The notes under the pieces: generated by a model
The model's input: the letters and a program-made list of their open reading frames with translations, nothing else
Database searches by the model: none
What the model was told of the DNA's origin: nothing
Made by a program: the position numbers and the translations under genes
Origin: Spirochaetota bacterium
GTDB lineage: Bacteria; Spirochaetota; Spirochaetia; Treponematales; UBA12059
Reading direction: 5' to 3'
NCBI GenBank assembly: GCA_029547205.1
Contig: JAKPPT010000020.1
Coordinates: forward strand, 1-64,000
DNA length: 64,000 nt
Shown: positions 52,233 through 61,496 of the stretch, in pieces
Layout of the letters: every line of letters begins with the position of its first letter
How positions within the stretch are numbered: the stretch's first letter is position 1

Positions 52233-54927
52233 GGATACCTCCATTGGTGCCTATAGTAATAATATCTATGCTGCCATTGCCATCAGCGTCAAATAATAAT
52301 ACCTTGCTATAACCGGATATAGGAAAACCAGGGACAGAAAATAATGAGTTGTCATAGGCATAGACCGCATTACCTGTTGTGGTAACAAGTATTTCAGAAG
52401 AGTTTTTCTTGTCAATGTTGAGCACAAATATGTCAGCAGGTTTCCCAGTTTGAATTGTCAGTTGTGTTGAACTGATAATCGATCCAGAAAGGTTTATTTT
52501 CCAGAGCACATTATCATCGGTTATAACAGTATACACATTCCAATCAGGTATCCAGCGCGGACCTGCAATTACCTTTCCTGTTAATGTTACTGGATAACCG
52601 CTCATTAGTTCTCCGTTGGCATCGATGCAATAAATTGCTTTGGTTTCAGTACACGCAAGTACATAGTTGCTTCCATTGCTGTCAATGATATATGGAGAAC
52701 AAGCCGGTAATGCATTAGTAATAAAAGGATAACCGTTAGCAATAGTGCCATTGTAATTAAAAAGATATATTTCACCCTCAAACGTTCGCGGTGCAACTGC
52801 AATCCAATCTTGTGATACTGCTGGTAAATTTTTTATTTTTCCGGGAAGCTCCGGAAATAAAGATTGACTACCATCTGGTTCTACTGCAATTAAATTTGAA
52901 CTTGCTGGAATAAATAATTTTTTACCAGCATGGAATGGGTTTACAGATATGGTACTGTTTGTAGTAAGAGCAAATTCCGCCTGTTTTTCAAGTTTTTCGT
53001 TAAATTGATATATTGTTCCATTGTCAGTTATAGCCCAAATAGTTTTAATGGTTGTTCCTGATTTTTCTACAGTTATATAAACAGTCCTTCCTGCATTGAA
53101 CGTGTATTGTTCTTTTGTTAGCAGGTTTATGCTTACTATGGTAGTGTCACTCGTCCAGATAAGAAATGGTTTGCCGCGATTGTTTAAGCCTCCATCGATT
53201 GAATTTTCTGGATTTTTACCCGTCTCTATAGGAAAGCCCTCAAGTTCAGCGAGTCCTTCCTGCTGAATAGGTATTGCTGATATAGCACACTGTAATGCAA
53301 TACCAGAAGATGAAATTTTCATGGTGCCCAGGCGATACAATTTAAGAATACTTTGAATAACAGGTGGGAAAGAACGAAACAGCGCTGGAGTTGTATAATT
53401 CAAATTATAAAAAACAAAAATCATACTATCGCTGTTACCCAGTGGGAGCATGTTCCAGCTTTCACTTTTAGTCAGCGTAGTATTATTGTTGTGTTTTGTT
53501 ATAATTTTAGCTAACGTTTCAGCAGAAGATGAAAGCAAAAGATAATTATTGTATACTACAAAATATGGTTCAATAAGAGTAACCTTAAACTGTTCAAGTA
53601 AAGCCCGTAGATAGTCAGGGAATTCTATTCGAGTCATACGAATTCCATCTATCATGATATTACTTTTTTCATCGATAAAAAAATTGCTAAATACTTTTTC
53701 AAATACATTTTTACGCTTTTTCTCATCAGCAATTTTTATAAAAAATACATGATCAACAGATTCTGCCAGAGAAAACATTCCAAATTCATTGCCAGTCCAC
53801 GAGAATAAGAGTTCATCGCTATTAAATCCTAATAGCAGAGACATAGCAGTATCTGCTTTTTGTTTTGAATTTATAATAGCTGGTGAAAGTAAATCAGCAG
53901 CAGCTTGCCAGAGTTCCTGCGGTGTTCCAGCTGAAAAAACTGTACTGTATACACATGTATCAGGGAGATAGTTTAAAAATCCAGGCACTTTTGAGTGTCT
54001 GTATAAAATAGGCTTCATGCTTCCTTGAGCATCTTTATTGAAGGGAATATTTGTACTAATATAGAGGCCTTCATTATTCAAGTTAAAATTAATTGTTATT
54101 ATATCAGAAAATGAAGTGTAATCAAAAATTTTTTCAAGTATTGGGTCATTGGATGCAGAGATCATGCTTGAGAGTTCATTTGCTCTAACAGAAATGCTAA
54201 ATAAACCAAAGGGTTTATTGGCAATAATATTTTTTACTAATTCCGAATTGTGATTATTTAAGACAGCGGTTTTGAGAAGCTTTTTACTGTTAGAGCCTAT
54301 AATTAAATTTTTATCAAAATAGAAAAATATTGGATTGGTATTTGATTCAAAAACAAAGTATGAAATATTTTCTTCATCTATTTTCTTTAGTTCTGGTATT
54401 TTATTTTGCACGAGTGGCAGGAATAATGGAATAAGCCTTGTAAATCCAGAGCGGATTCCTAAATCTGCAACAATAAGGAATGAATTATCTGCATAGACCG
54501 ATGCATAAACAGGAAAATTTGCGAGCATCTTAAAATATTTTGAGTGAATAAATGGCTGCTTTTTAAGATCCTGCAGTGCACTTCTTATAGTGCCTAACGA
54601 CGCACCTGCAAGAATCATGTCAACAGCCTTTGTGTCGAGAGAAGTCTGAATCAGCTTGTAGACATTATCAACATAGACATGCATAGAAAAATTATCAGGA
54701 GTAACTGCTGCGATAGGTTTTTTATCAATAATACCAATGAGCATCAATATGCCTATACAGAGTATAAGTAGTGAAAATAAAAGTATTACTGTTACGAAAA
54801 GCCTATGAAGGAATCCTTTTTTCTTTTTTTTATCATTTATATTGCGATTATCAGTATTTGCTGGTTGTAGTGTTTCGGTTTTGTTATTTACTCCATTTTC
54901 ATCTTGATAGTTTGAAAAATACTGCAT
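52216..54927 (-). CDS. Large membrane-anchored protein with C-terminal beta-propeller, unknown
   Basis: A 903-residue protein. ATG 54927 follows AAGGAG; the frame starts six codons earlier. A charged cytoplasmic tail (KKKKKG at about 40) precedes one TM (about 48-70, LFSLLILCIGILMLIGII). Residues 75-570 are mixed alpha/beta, with segments like PVYASVYADNSFLIVADLG and FFYFDKNLIIGSNSKKLLKT resembling DUF3352-type proteins. Residues 600-900 hold PQQ/FG-GAP-like repeats: SNLIAVEPDGSQSLFPEL, IYCIDANGELMSGYPVTL, VYAYDNSLFSVPGFPISGY and LLFDADGNGSIDIITIG. An extracytoplasmic scaffold or binding role is likely. Confidence 0.7.
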   Translation of the reverse strand: MQYFSNYQDENGVNNKTETLQPANTDNRNINDKKKKKGFLHRLFVTVILLFSLLILCIGILMLIGIIDKKPIAAVTPDNFSMHVYVDNVYKLIQTSLDTKAVDMILAGASLGTIRSALQDLKKQPFIHSKYFKMLANFPVYASVYADNSFLIVADLGIRSGFTRLIPLFLPLVQNKIPELKKIDEENISYFVFESNTNPIFFYFDKNLIIGSNSKKLLKTAVLNNHNSELVKNIIANKPFGLFSISVRANELSSMISASNDPILEKIFDYTSFSDIITINFNLNNEGLYISTNIPFNKDAQGSMKPILYRHSKVPGFLNYLPDTCVYSTVFSAGTPQELWQAAADLLSPAIINSKQKADTAMSLLLGFNSDELLFSWTGNEFGMFSLAESVDHVFFIKIADEKKRKNVFEKVFSNFFIDEKSNIMIDGIRMTRIEFPDYLRALLEQFKVTLIEPYFVVYNNYLLLSSSAETLAKIITKHNNNTTLTKSESWNMLPLGNSDSMIFVFYNLNYTTPALFRSFPPVIQSILKLYRLGTMKISSSGIALQCAISAIPIQQEGLAELEGFPIETGKNPENSIDGGLNNRGKPFLIWTSDTTIVSINLLTKEQYTFNAGRTVYITVEKSGTTIKTIWAITDNGTIYQFNEKLEKQAEFALTTNSTISVNPFHAGKKLFIPASSNLIAVEPDGSQSLFPELPGKIKNLPAVSQDWIAVAPRTFEGEIYLFNYNGTIANGYPFITNALPACSPYIIDSNGSNYVLACTETKAIYCIDANGELMSGYPVTLTGKVIAGPRWIPDWNVYTVITDDNVLWKINLSGSIISSTQLTIQTGKPADIFVLNIDKKNSSEILVTTTGNAVYAYDNSLFSVPGFPISGYSKVLLFDADGNGSIDIITIGTNGGIHAYSY

Positions 54928-54944
54928 GGTTACTCCTTGATACA

Positions 54945-56117
54945 TTATCTTTCTTTTATTGCTTGTTTTAACTGATGAAGTGCTTTATCTAATACCTGTC
55001 TTGGGCATCCTATGTTCATTCTCATGAAGCCGGTACCACCGGTTCCAAAACGTGAACCCGCATCCAACCAGAGGCCTGCCTTATGTATGAGAAAGTCATG
55101 TAAATTTTCAGTAATATTTAATGCCCGGAAATCAAGCCAGGCTAAATAGGTACCCTGAGCAGGGCTTACAGTAATTTCTGGTATGTGTTGAGCAAGATAG
55201 GAACGCACGTATTCATGGTTTGCTTTTAAAAATTCGAGGAGTGTATCAAGCCAGCTCGAGCCGTGTTCATATGCTGCAGCTGCAGCATCGGGACCAAAGC
55301 AGTTAGGAACACCTAATCCTGAAGCTTCTAGTTCTTCCCTGTACATTTCCATAAAATATTTATCGGGTATAATAATGTATGATGTTTGCAAACCAGGGAT
55401 ATTAAAGGTTTTGCTAGGCGCCCAGCATGATATCGTTCTGTCCATAAACCGAGCATCTGCTTTAAACAGTGGGATTTGCTTATTCGGTGAAAAAACAATA
55501 TCGCCATGAATTTCATCAGATACCACAATGAGATCATGACTACAGGCAATATCTGCAATGGATTTGAGCTCAAGTTCTGTCCACACTCTACCTACAGGAT
55601 TATGTGGTGAGCATAGTATTATGATACGTGCTCCTTTTGAAACTTGTTCCAGTTTGTCAAAATCAATTGTGTAAGAGCCATTGGTATTTATGAGAGGAGC
55701 TTCCCGTACCGTTCTGCCGTTTTTTTCAATAACCATTTTAAATGGATGGTACACTGGAGGCATAATAACAATACCATCATCGGGATGAGAAAATTTCCTG
55801 ATTATGTTAGAAAGTGCAGGTACGATCCCGGGCGAAAACGCAATCCATTCCTTTTGAACTATTGTCTGATGCCTGTTTTTCATCCACCGTATAAATGATG
55901 AGTAATAGTATTCAGGAAGTCCGGCATATCCGTAAATTGGATGTTGTGCACGCCTGATGATTGCATTAAAAATATTTTCATGTACTGGAAGATCAAGGTC
56001 TGCTATCCACATTGGAAGAATCGACTCACTGCTGTCACCACAGGAATCAAGGTAGCTCCATTTGATGCTGTTAAAAGGTTTCCTGTCAATAATTTCATCA
56101 AACATACTATTCCTCAT
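54945..56117 (-). CDS. MalY/PatB-type pyridoxal-phosphate C-S lyase (cystathionine beta-lyase-like)
   Basis: A 390-residue fold-type I PLP enzyme. MWIADLDLPVHENI and PIYGYAGLPEYYYSSFIRWM are the MalY/PatB entry motifs. FSPGIVPALSNII, CSPHNPVGRVW, VVSDEIHGDIVF and the Schiff-base Lys in APSKTFNIPGLQTSY complete the active site. FMRMNIGCPRQVL carries the carboxylate-binding Arg. Relatives cleave cystathionine or cysteine to pyruvate, ammonia and a thiol; the Treponema denticola cystalysin is in this group. It overlaps ridA by an ATGA. Confidence 0.92.
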   Translation of the reverse strand: MRNSMFDEIIDRKPFNSIKWSYLDSCGDSSESILPMWIADLDLPVHENIFNAIIRRAQHPIYGYAGLPEYYYSSFIRWMKNRHQTIVQKEWIAFSPGIVPALSNIIRKFSHPDDGIVIMPPVYHPFKMVIEKNGRTVREAPLINTNGSYTIDFDKLEQVSKGARIIILCSPHNPVGRVWTELELKSIADIACSHDLIVVSDEIHGDIVFSPNKQIPLFKADARFMDRTISCWAPSKTFNIPGLQTSYIIIPDKYFMEMYREELEASGLGVPNCFGPDAAAAAYEHGSSWLDTLLEFLKANHEYVRSYLAQHIPEITVSPAQGTYLAWLDFRALNITENLHDFLIHKAGLWLDAGSRFGTGGTGFMRMNIGCPRQVLDKALHQLKQAIKER

Positions 56118-56494
56118 GGACAGAGTATAACTGCTTCAATTTCTACTAATCCTTGTTTCGGAAGCGCTGAAACTGCAATAGTAGAACGAGCTGGTTTGTT
56201 GTGAGGGAAATATGTAGCATAGACTTCATTGACTTTGGGAAAGTCATTCATATCAGTAAGAAAAATAGTTGTTTTTACAGCCTGTTCGAGTGATGTTCCG
56301 GCAGCTGCTGCAATTGCTTTAAGGTTTTCGAGAGCTTGTTTCGCCTGTGCCACGACATCGCCTTCAATAATCCCAGTCATAGGATTTATGCCCAGCTGTC
56401 CTGAACAAAAGAGGAGGTTTCCTGCTTTAATTTTAATAGCCTGTGAGTACGGTCCAATGGCTGCTGGTGCAGTGTTTGTGTTAATGATTTCCAT
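56114..56494 (-). CDS. ridA: RidA family enamine/imine deaminase
   Basis: A 126-residue protein. The family core is complete: APAAIGPYSQAIKIKAGNLL, FCSGQLGINPMTG, AKQALENLKAIAAAAG, KTTIFLTDMNDFPKVNEVY, PARSTIAVSALPKQGLVEIE and the substrate Arg in PARST. RidA hydrolyses 2-aminoacrylate and related enamines released by PLP enzymes. Its ATGA overlap with the downstream MalY-type lyase, which makes just such an intermediate, is strong functional context. ATG lies behind AGGAGTATC. Confidence 0.95.
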   Translation of the reverse strand: MEIINTNTAPAAIGPYSQAIKIKAGNLLFCSGQLGINPMTGIIEGDVVAQAKQALENLKAIAAAAGTSLEQAVKTTIFLTDMNDFPKVNEVYATYFPHNKPARSTIAVSALPKQGLVEIEAVILCP

Positions 56495-56584
56495 AAGTTA
56501 AGATACTCCTTTTATTGAATTTTAAATAGTATTGCCTATAAAACTATTATCTGTCAAATACTGAATTTAGCACGATTCATACCT

Positions 56585-56613
56585 TTGACTTTTTTAATTT
56601 TTCATCATATAAT
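56585..56613 (+). promoter_or_regulatory. Near-consensus promoter of the CarD gene
   Basis: TTGACT (56585-56590), a 17-bp spacer, and TATAAT (56608-56613). Only nine bases separate the -10 from ATG 56623, so transcription should begin about 2-4 bases before the start codon. Confidence 0.8.
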
Positions 56614-56622
56614 GGTGCTACA

Positions 56623-57123
56623 ATGAGTAAAGCACGGAATTGCAAGTATAAAATCAATGAACAAATCGTATATCCAAGCCAGGGTGTAGGCAAGATAACT
56701 GATATCGTTGAGAAGGAATTCAGAGAAAATAAATTCCTTTACTATGTGATTTATCTCCATTTTTCTGATATGACTGTGCTTGTACCGGTTGATAAGGCCG
56801 ATGAATTAGGTATTCGTCCGATTGTAAGCAAGCAGGATGCAGAAAAAGCACTGCAGTATATAACAGAGCAGCATACAACAGCTCCAACAGACTGGAAACT
56901 CCGTTATCAAATGAATCTTGACCTTTTGAAAAAGGGATCGATATTCGATATAAGCACTGTTGTTCGTTCGTTATATTTTCGTTCTAAAGTTAAAGAGCTT
57001 CCAATCCTTGAGCGAAAACTGTATGAAGCGGCACTCAATCTATTGCAGGATGAGATTGCTTGTGCTTTAGGAAAACCTAAAGAAGAAATTGCAGCAGTAA
57101 TACGCGAAAAACTAAGCGATTAA
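56623..57123 (+). CDS. CarD family transcription regulator
   Basis: A 166-residue protein. The N-terminal RNAP-interacting Tudor-like domain is clear: YKINEQIVYPSQGVGKITDI, YYVIYLHFSDMTVLVPVDKA and LGIRPIVSK. The C-terminal 90 residues form the helical DNA-contacting domain (DWKLRYQMNLDLLKKGSIFD, VVRSLYFRSKVKELPILERK). CarD stabilises RNA-polymerase open complexes, mainly at rRNA-type promoters in mycobacteria, and is widespread in spirochaetes. There is no Shine-Dalgarno before ATG; its promoter's -10 ends 9 bases upstream, pointing to a leaderless or nearly leaderless message. It is divergent from ridA-malY. Confidence 0.93.
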   Translation: MSKARNCKYKINEQIVYPSQGVGKITDIVEKEFRENKFLYYVIYLHFSDMTVLVPVDKADELGIRPIVSKQDAEKALQYITEQHTTAPTDWKLRYQMNLDLLKKGSIFDISTVVRSLYFRSKVKELPILERKLYEAALNLLQDEIACALGKPKEEIAAVIREKLSD

Positions 57124-57198
57124 TTCAATAATAAAACTCTTATATAGATATGAATGGTTTATTATTCTTGTTAAAAATAGTTAACTAGTAGTATTTAT

Positions 57199-58017
57199 TT
57201 ACGTCTTTTTAAACTGAATAAGAATGATGCACAATATAATTCCAGCAAATGCAGTTGTTTGTAAAGGAATAAATTGCGTTTTAAAACTAATATATGATAT
57301 TATTACCGGATAGAGAATTTGCATAGCCCATAGTACTGGACCCGTTCTTGTCATGCGTCCATGAGAATATGCAACTTGCATAAACATAATAAGCGAAACG
57401 CTGGCTAGAATATAGAAATATAAGTATGGGGAACTAAAGTACAAAAGCGGATTACTGCCTTTACTTGCCTGAAGCGCTTTAATAAGTATAATAATAAATC
57501 CTTCAAGTGATCCTGCAGATGCTGCAAAAAGAATGGCATAGAGTTCACCTTTAATAATTGCTGTTTTTTTTAGCAATTGTGCAAGTGTAGTTATACAAAA
57601 TGGTAATATAAAAAAAAGATAAATTTCAAATGCAGCTGGGACAGCAGTTGTCGTTTCTTCAGCGCTTGTCAGGTTTGCTAGTGCAATAAAGAAGACCAGT
57701 ATTAGTGAGAGGGTTATAATAGTTTTTGACAGGTGTTCCTTTAGGATTAACCTGGAAAATAGAGCGCTAAAAATAATATTTAAACCCATCATAGCGCCTA
57801 CAACAGAAGCACTCAAGCCTTTGAGTGCAAAATAATAGAATATAGAAAGCAAGTTATTAAGTACAAAGCCGATGAACCATATATTTCTTAATAGTTTATA
57901 TTCTGCAGAATTTTTGTTTGTATGCCTGAACCATGCAACTCCTCGTTTCTGAAGGACAAGACCAAGTGAAATTATCAAAGAGCCTATTACTGCCATTGCG
58001 GTGGAAAATAATTTCAT
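57199..58017 (-). CDS. DMT-superfamily (EamA/NIPA-like) membrane transporter
   Basis: About 272 residues with nine to ten hydrophobic helices in two related halves, as in EamA-type drug/metabolite transporters. It opens MKLFSTAMAVIGSLIISLGL, and VLQKRGVAWF and the second-helix segment with GLSASVVGAMMGLNIIFSAL-type packing recall NIPA/DMT proteins. The substrate cannot be told. ATG 58017 (third Met-bearing codon) has no clear ribosome site; ATG 58023 is the alternative. It shares direction with the GH31-like gene upstream (20-bp gap). Confidence 0.75.
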   Translation of the reverse strand: MKLFSTAMAVIGSLIISLGLVLQKRGVAWFRHTNKNSAEYKLLRNIWFIGFVLNNLLSIFYYFALKGLSASVVGAMMGLNIIFSALFSRLILKEHLSKTIITLSLILVFFIALANLTSAEETTTAVPAAFEIYLFFILPFCITTLAQLLKKTAIIKGELYAILFAASAGSLEGFIIILIKALQASKGSNPLLYFSSPYLYFYILASVSLIMFMQVAYSHGRMTRTGPVLWAMQILYPVIISYISFKTQFIPLQTTAFAGIILCIILIQFKKT

Positions 58018-58037
58018 GTACATAAATCTACTATGTT

Positions 58038-59657
58038 TTAGATTTCTTTTCCAGTTCTTCTAATAGAATCAAATAAATCGGCAAATTTACTTTCTGGCTT
58101 ATAAAATATTGCTGGATACCCCGGAGGAACATTTATTACTACAGAGCCACTCTCGTATTGCAGTCCTGTCCAGAAATGTATCCATGTACCTTCAGGAAGT
58201 TTTAACATTAGTTGCTTTTGATGACTGGTGGAACGGAGCCCAATGAGCAAATCAGGACCATACATGAATGTATTTGTAAAGTAATCCTGTTTTTTTATGT
58301 ATTGTGGAAAATAGTGAACCGGAGCTTGATGAGTTATTAAGTTTTGTAAACAGAAATTGTGATATGGTTTTAGTTGTGTGTATAATTCAAGCATTGTTTG
58401 TAAGATTTTACCTTGCTGTTGAGTCATAAAAGGAATTGTTCTTTCCGATGTAGTATCAATATCAAGAACCAGTATAGGAGAAAAAACAGCAAATTCGAGA
58501 GCCATCATAAATGCAGAACAATCATTCCATATATTCATAGCAAGTTTTATAGTTGGAGCAATAATTGAAAAAGCACCATATGAAGCCCTCCACAGCATTG
58601 TAATTCGCTGAATTGATGTTTGTGATGGGGTGAGGTAATATAATTGATAGGTGTGTCGTATTGGGAGTGTTTCAGCGTAGCTGAAACTAACTGGGAAATT
58701 ATTCTGGGTTGCATTTTTCATAGCATATTCTGCTAATTCTTTAAGTGAGAAGTATGGCATTGATGAACGCGAATGTAAACCTAATAATGCAATGCCTGTA
58801 TTTTTTAGCGTTTTGAATATTTCTTGTGAGTAATGAATAGTTGTCTGTTTATTTGCCAGTTCTAGATCTATTGGCAGTAATGCACCTGGTATCATACCCG
58901 ACTGAGCATAACAGTACGTTTCTCCTTTGAGATCGGGATAACGCGATAACCCTGCAGATTGAGTGAGCGATGAATCAGGAAAAAGGTCTGCAAATATAAC
59001 ACCCTGAGCGGGTATATGTGCATCAAGTAATGTTTGAACCTTACATGATAAAGCAATATCGCCCCCGCCGCCAAGAAAATAAATTCCAACTGGAGGTAAA
59101 TTGTTTGCTGTGTGCTTACACATCAAGCTATGAATGGTAGATGCCGATTGATAAAAGTTTTCATCACAGGCTACAGCAAATCCTTCTGGAGGTGTTTTAA
59201 GTGTGAGATGTTTAGCTGTTTTTTTTATTTTTATTGTGCCTTTTTGTACACTTGCAATGAATGTGCCTGTGCTATACATGTAAGGTCCTGGAATTTCGCG
59301 GGAGAATTTTCGTTTTACAGTAAATTTTTTATGCTTCCAGATATCAATAATATAAAAATTTTTGTTGGTTATGCAGGTAACAAAAACAGCTTCCGTATCT
59401 GCTGGCAGTACTGGATATGTTATGAGCAGCGCGTCTTGTTTTTCCTGGATTACAACTTCAATCAATCCTGCACAGGTTAGTGTAATGCTACGAATATCAG
59501 TTTGTGCTGCTGTAATATGACGTATTGGAATAAAGTAGCGTTTTTCATTCCTGGCTGCAAGAATCTTGAGTGCCGGTTTCCAGGGTGTATGTACGAAGAA
59601 TGTGCAATTATTATAAACAATTTTAATGTGGTTCGTTTCCTGAACTAGCTGTAACAT
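58038..59657 (-). CDS. Divergent glycoside-hydrolase-31-like protein
   Basis: A 539-residue protein. No signal peptide. Residues 185-230 resemble the start of a GH31 barrel (LPPVGIYFLGGGGDI, then AHIPAQGVIFADLFPDSS). The C-terminal 110 residues resemble the GH31 proximal domain (YGPDLLIGLRSTSHQKQLML, KLPEGTWIHFWTGLQYESG, VPPGYPAIFYKP). I do not see the usual catalytic Asp motifs, and the protein is shorter than typical alpha-glucosidases (650-800). It may be a divergent hydrolase or a non-catalytic relative. The upstream gap to the divergent sugar-isomerase gene is 116 bp. Confidence 0.55.
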   Translation of the reverse strand: MLQLVQETNHIKIVYNNCTFFVHTPWKPALKILAARNEKRYFIPIRHITAAQTDIRSITLTCAGLIEVVIQEKQDALLITYPVLPADTEAVFVTCITNKNFYIIDIWKHKKFTVKRKFSREIPGPYMYSTGTFIASVQKGTIKIKKTAKHLTLKTPPEGFAVACDENFYQSASTIHSLMCKHTANNLPPVGIYFLGGGGDIALSCKVQTLLDAHIPAQGVIFADLFPDSSLTQSAGLSRYPDLKGETYCYAQSGMIPGALLPIDLELANKQTTIHYSQEIFKTLKNTGIALLGLHSRSSMPYFSLKELAEYAMKNATQNNFPVSFSYAETLPIRHTYQLYYLTPSQTSIQRITMLWRASYGAFSIIAPTIKLAMNIWNDCSAFMMALEFAVFSPILVLDIDTTSERTIPFMTQQQGKILQTMLELYTQLKPYHNFCLQNLITHQAPVHYFPQYIKKQDYFTNTFMYGPDLLIGLRSTSHQKQLMLKLPEGTWIHFWTGLQYESGSVVINVPPGYPAIFYKPESKFADLFDSIRRTGKEI

Positions 59658-59773
59658 GTCAGCTTTAGTATAACCTTACCTGGCAGAGAAGTAAAAGGAT
59701 TTTTCAATAAATATTTGTAGATTTTCGTAATTCATGATATTGTTATATAGATAGTAGACAATCAGGAAAGGGC

Positions 59774-60565
59774 ATGATTCATACTGCATTATCATCGTCA
59801 TCATTTATAGATTATAGTCCCGATGAAATTCTGAAGCTTGCACAAAGGCTTCAGGTTGATGCAATTGAATGGACGTCAGATGGTTTTATTGATGAGGGTG
59901 ATACTGAAAAAGCCAGTGAATACATGAAAGCAACACTCTATTCTGGTTTTTCCGTTGCAAGCTATGGCACGCTTTTTAGAGTTTGTCAGCATGACGAAAC
60001 GATTTTTAAAAAAATTCTTGAAACAGCAACAGCTTTAGGAACGTCTACAATTCGAGTCTGGGCTCCTCAGGAAACTCACAATATTGCAAAAGAAGAGACC
60101 CTGTTTATTAAGACCAGTCAACGGTTAGGTAACCTAGCAGGTGATAAAGGAATTTGTCTCTGTTACAATCTCGATGCAGCATCAATGTTAAATACTTACA
60201 GTCGTGCTTCATATCTCATCAAAGAAATAGGTCATGAGTTTGTAAAACTAGCATGGGAACCTCTATTCACGATGCCTTTTGATGTAATTATGAATATTTT
60301 TACCGAACTCAAAGGTTACATTGGCATACTAACTTCTCGGTTTATTACTCCACAGGGGGAACCACGCAGTCTTTGTACCTATGAGGAAGAATGGAGTCAG
60401 TATCTCGATGCTTTTGATGAACAGTTCGACAGTCCAGATATGGCACGCTATGTAATTATCCGCCCATATCCTGGACTTCCTATGGATAAGCTTCAAAAAG
60501 ATATAAACATTATTAAAAAATATGCTGTTGCTTTAAGAAAATATAGGCGCCGTCGTATATATTAA
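59774..60565 (+). CDS. Sugar phosphate isomerase/epimerase-like TIM-barrel protein
   Basis: A 263-residue protein of the AP-endonuclease-2/xylose-isomerase-like superfamily. LAQRLQVDAIEWTSDGFID, LGTSTIRVWAPQETH and GICLCYNLDAASM follow the barrel strands, with HEFVKLAWEPLF and a basic tail (LRKYRRRRIY). Metal-binding Glu and His positions are only partly evident. The exact substrate is unknown, though its neighbour (a GH31-like gene, divergent) hints at sugar handling. ATG is behind AGGAAAGG. Its 3' end overlaps mazG by 4 bp (convergent). Confidence 0.78.
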   Translation: MIHTALSSSSFIDYSPDEILKLAQRLQVDAIEWTSDGFIDEGDTEKASEYMKATLYSGFSVASYGTLFRVCQHDETIFKKILETATALGTSTIRVWAPQETHNIAKEETLFIKTSQRLGNLAGDKGICLCYNLDAASMLNTYSRASYLIKEIGHEFVKLAWEPLFTMPFDVIMNIFTELKGYIGILTSRFITPQGEPRSLCTYEEEWSQYLDAFDEQFDSPDMARYVIIRPYPGLPMDKLQKDINIIKKYAVALRKYRRRRIY

Positions 60566-61383
60566 TGTTTAGCTTCTTCCCAAAATTGGTCCATTATATG
60601 TAGGTTACTTTGCTCCATAAGAATACCTTTTTCTTTCATTCGTTGCTCGACATAGTGGAAACGATATGAAAATTTGTCTATCGTTCGCTGTAATGCAAGC
60701 GATGGGTCAACATGGTGTTTCCGGGCAACATTGATGAGAGAAAACAGCAAATCACCCAATTCCTCTTCTAGTTGAGCCTGATTATTTTCATTACCGTTTT
60801 TTGTATCACATTCCAGCTTGATGCATGCCTCGCGAGCTTCGGATAGTTCTTCGAACATTTTTTCCCATGCGCCATCAGCACTTTGCCAGTCAAAACCTGC
60901 TTTAGCTGCAGCTTGCTGAATTTTATATGCCCGTTCCAGTGGTGGAAGCCCTCGCTTTACTGTATCAAGCATGGATGTTTTTTCTCGTTTTCCTTCTTGA
61001 GATACTTTTATTGCATTCCACTGTTTGACAACTTCATCGGGAGTGTTGGCTTCTGCGTCGCCAAATACATGAGGGTGCCGCCTGATAATTTTTTCTGTAA
61101 TGCCATTGAGAACTTGAGTGGTTTGAATAGCTCCCTCTTCATCATACATTACAGCAAACATTACCGGTAAAAGAAACATATCGCCAAGCTCTTCCTGGAT
61201 ATGTTCTGGATTTCCTTCATTGATGGCTTCTACGAGCTCATATGCTTCTTCAATAAGGTTGCCTCTAATAGTTTCAGGTGTCTGTTCTCTGTCCCAGGGG
61301 CAACCATCTGGAGCTCTGAGTTTTTGTACAATACTGTAAAGTTTTCCAAATGCTTGTTCGATAGCTGCTATGTTTGAATTCAT
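60562..61383 (-). CDS. mazG: Nucleoside triphosphate pyrophosphohydrolase MazG
   Basis: A 273-residue protein with two MazG repeats. The first has GCPWDREQTPETIRGNLIEE (split around the entry motif), EEAYELVEAI and EELGDMFLLPVMF, the EExx(12-28)ExxD metal site. The second has EELSEAREACI and EEELGDLLFSLIN, then FSYRFHYVEQRMKEKG and an MDQFWEEAK tail. MazG cleaves non-canonical and excess NTPs to NMP and PPi and can lower ppGpp indirectly. ATG follows GATGGGAG. A 23-bp palindrome lies 20 bp upstream of its start, a position fit for a repressor. Confidence 0.93.
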   Translation of the reverse strand: MNSNIAAIEQAFGKLYSIVQKLRAPDGCPWDREQTPETIRGNLIEEAYELVEAINEGNPEHIQEELGDMFLLPVMFAVMYDEEGAIQTTQVLNGITEKIIRRHPHVFGDAEANTPDEVVKQWNAIKVSQEGKREKTSMLDTVKRGLPPLERAYKIQQAAAKAGFDWQSADGAWEKMFEELSEAREACIKLECDTKNGNENNQAQLEEELGDLLFSLINVARKHHVDPSLALQRTIDKFSYRFHYVEQRMKEKGILMEQSNLHIMDQFWEEAKH

Positions 61384-61402
61384 TGCAATGCTCCCATCTG
61401 TT

Positions 61403-61425
61403 TCAGAACAATATGATTGTTCTGA
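61403..61425. promoter_or_regulatory. 23-bp perfect palindrome (operator-like) upstream of mazG
   Basis: The arms TCAGAACAAT (61403-61412) and ATTGTTCTGA (61416-61425) flank the spacer ATG. It lies 20 bp before the mazG start and about 70 bp before the promoter of the divergent sensor-kinase gene. Dyads of this size with a short spacer suit a dimeric regulator. As RNA it could also form a hairpin in the mazG leader. Confidence 0.55.
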
Positions 61426-61496
61426 CTATTGAGATAAGTATAACCATTATTTGCAATTATAGATAGTAGAAGGATTAGGAAACAAGCTCATGGTTG

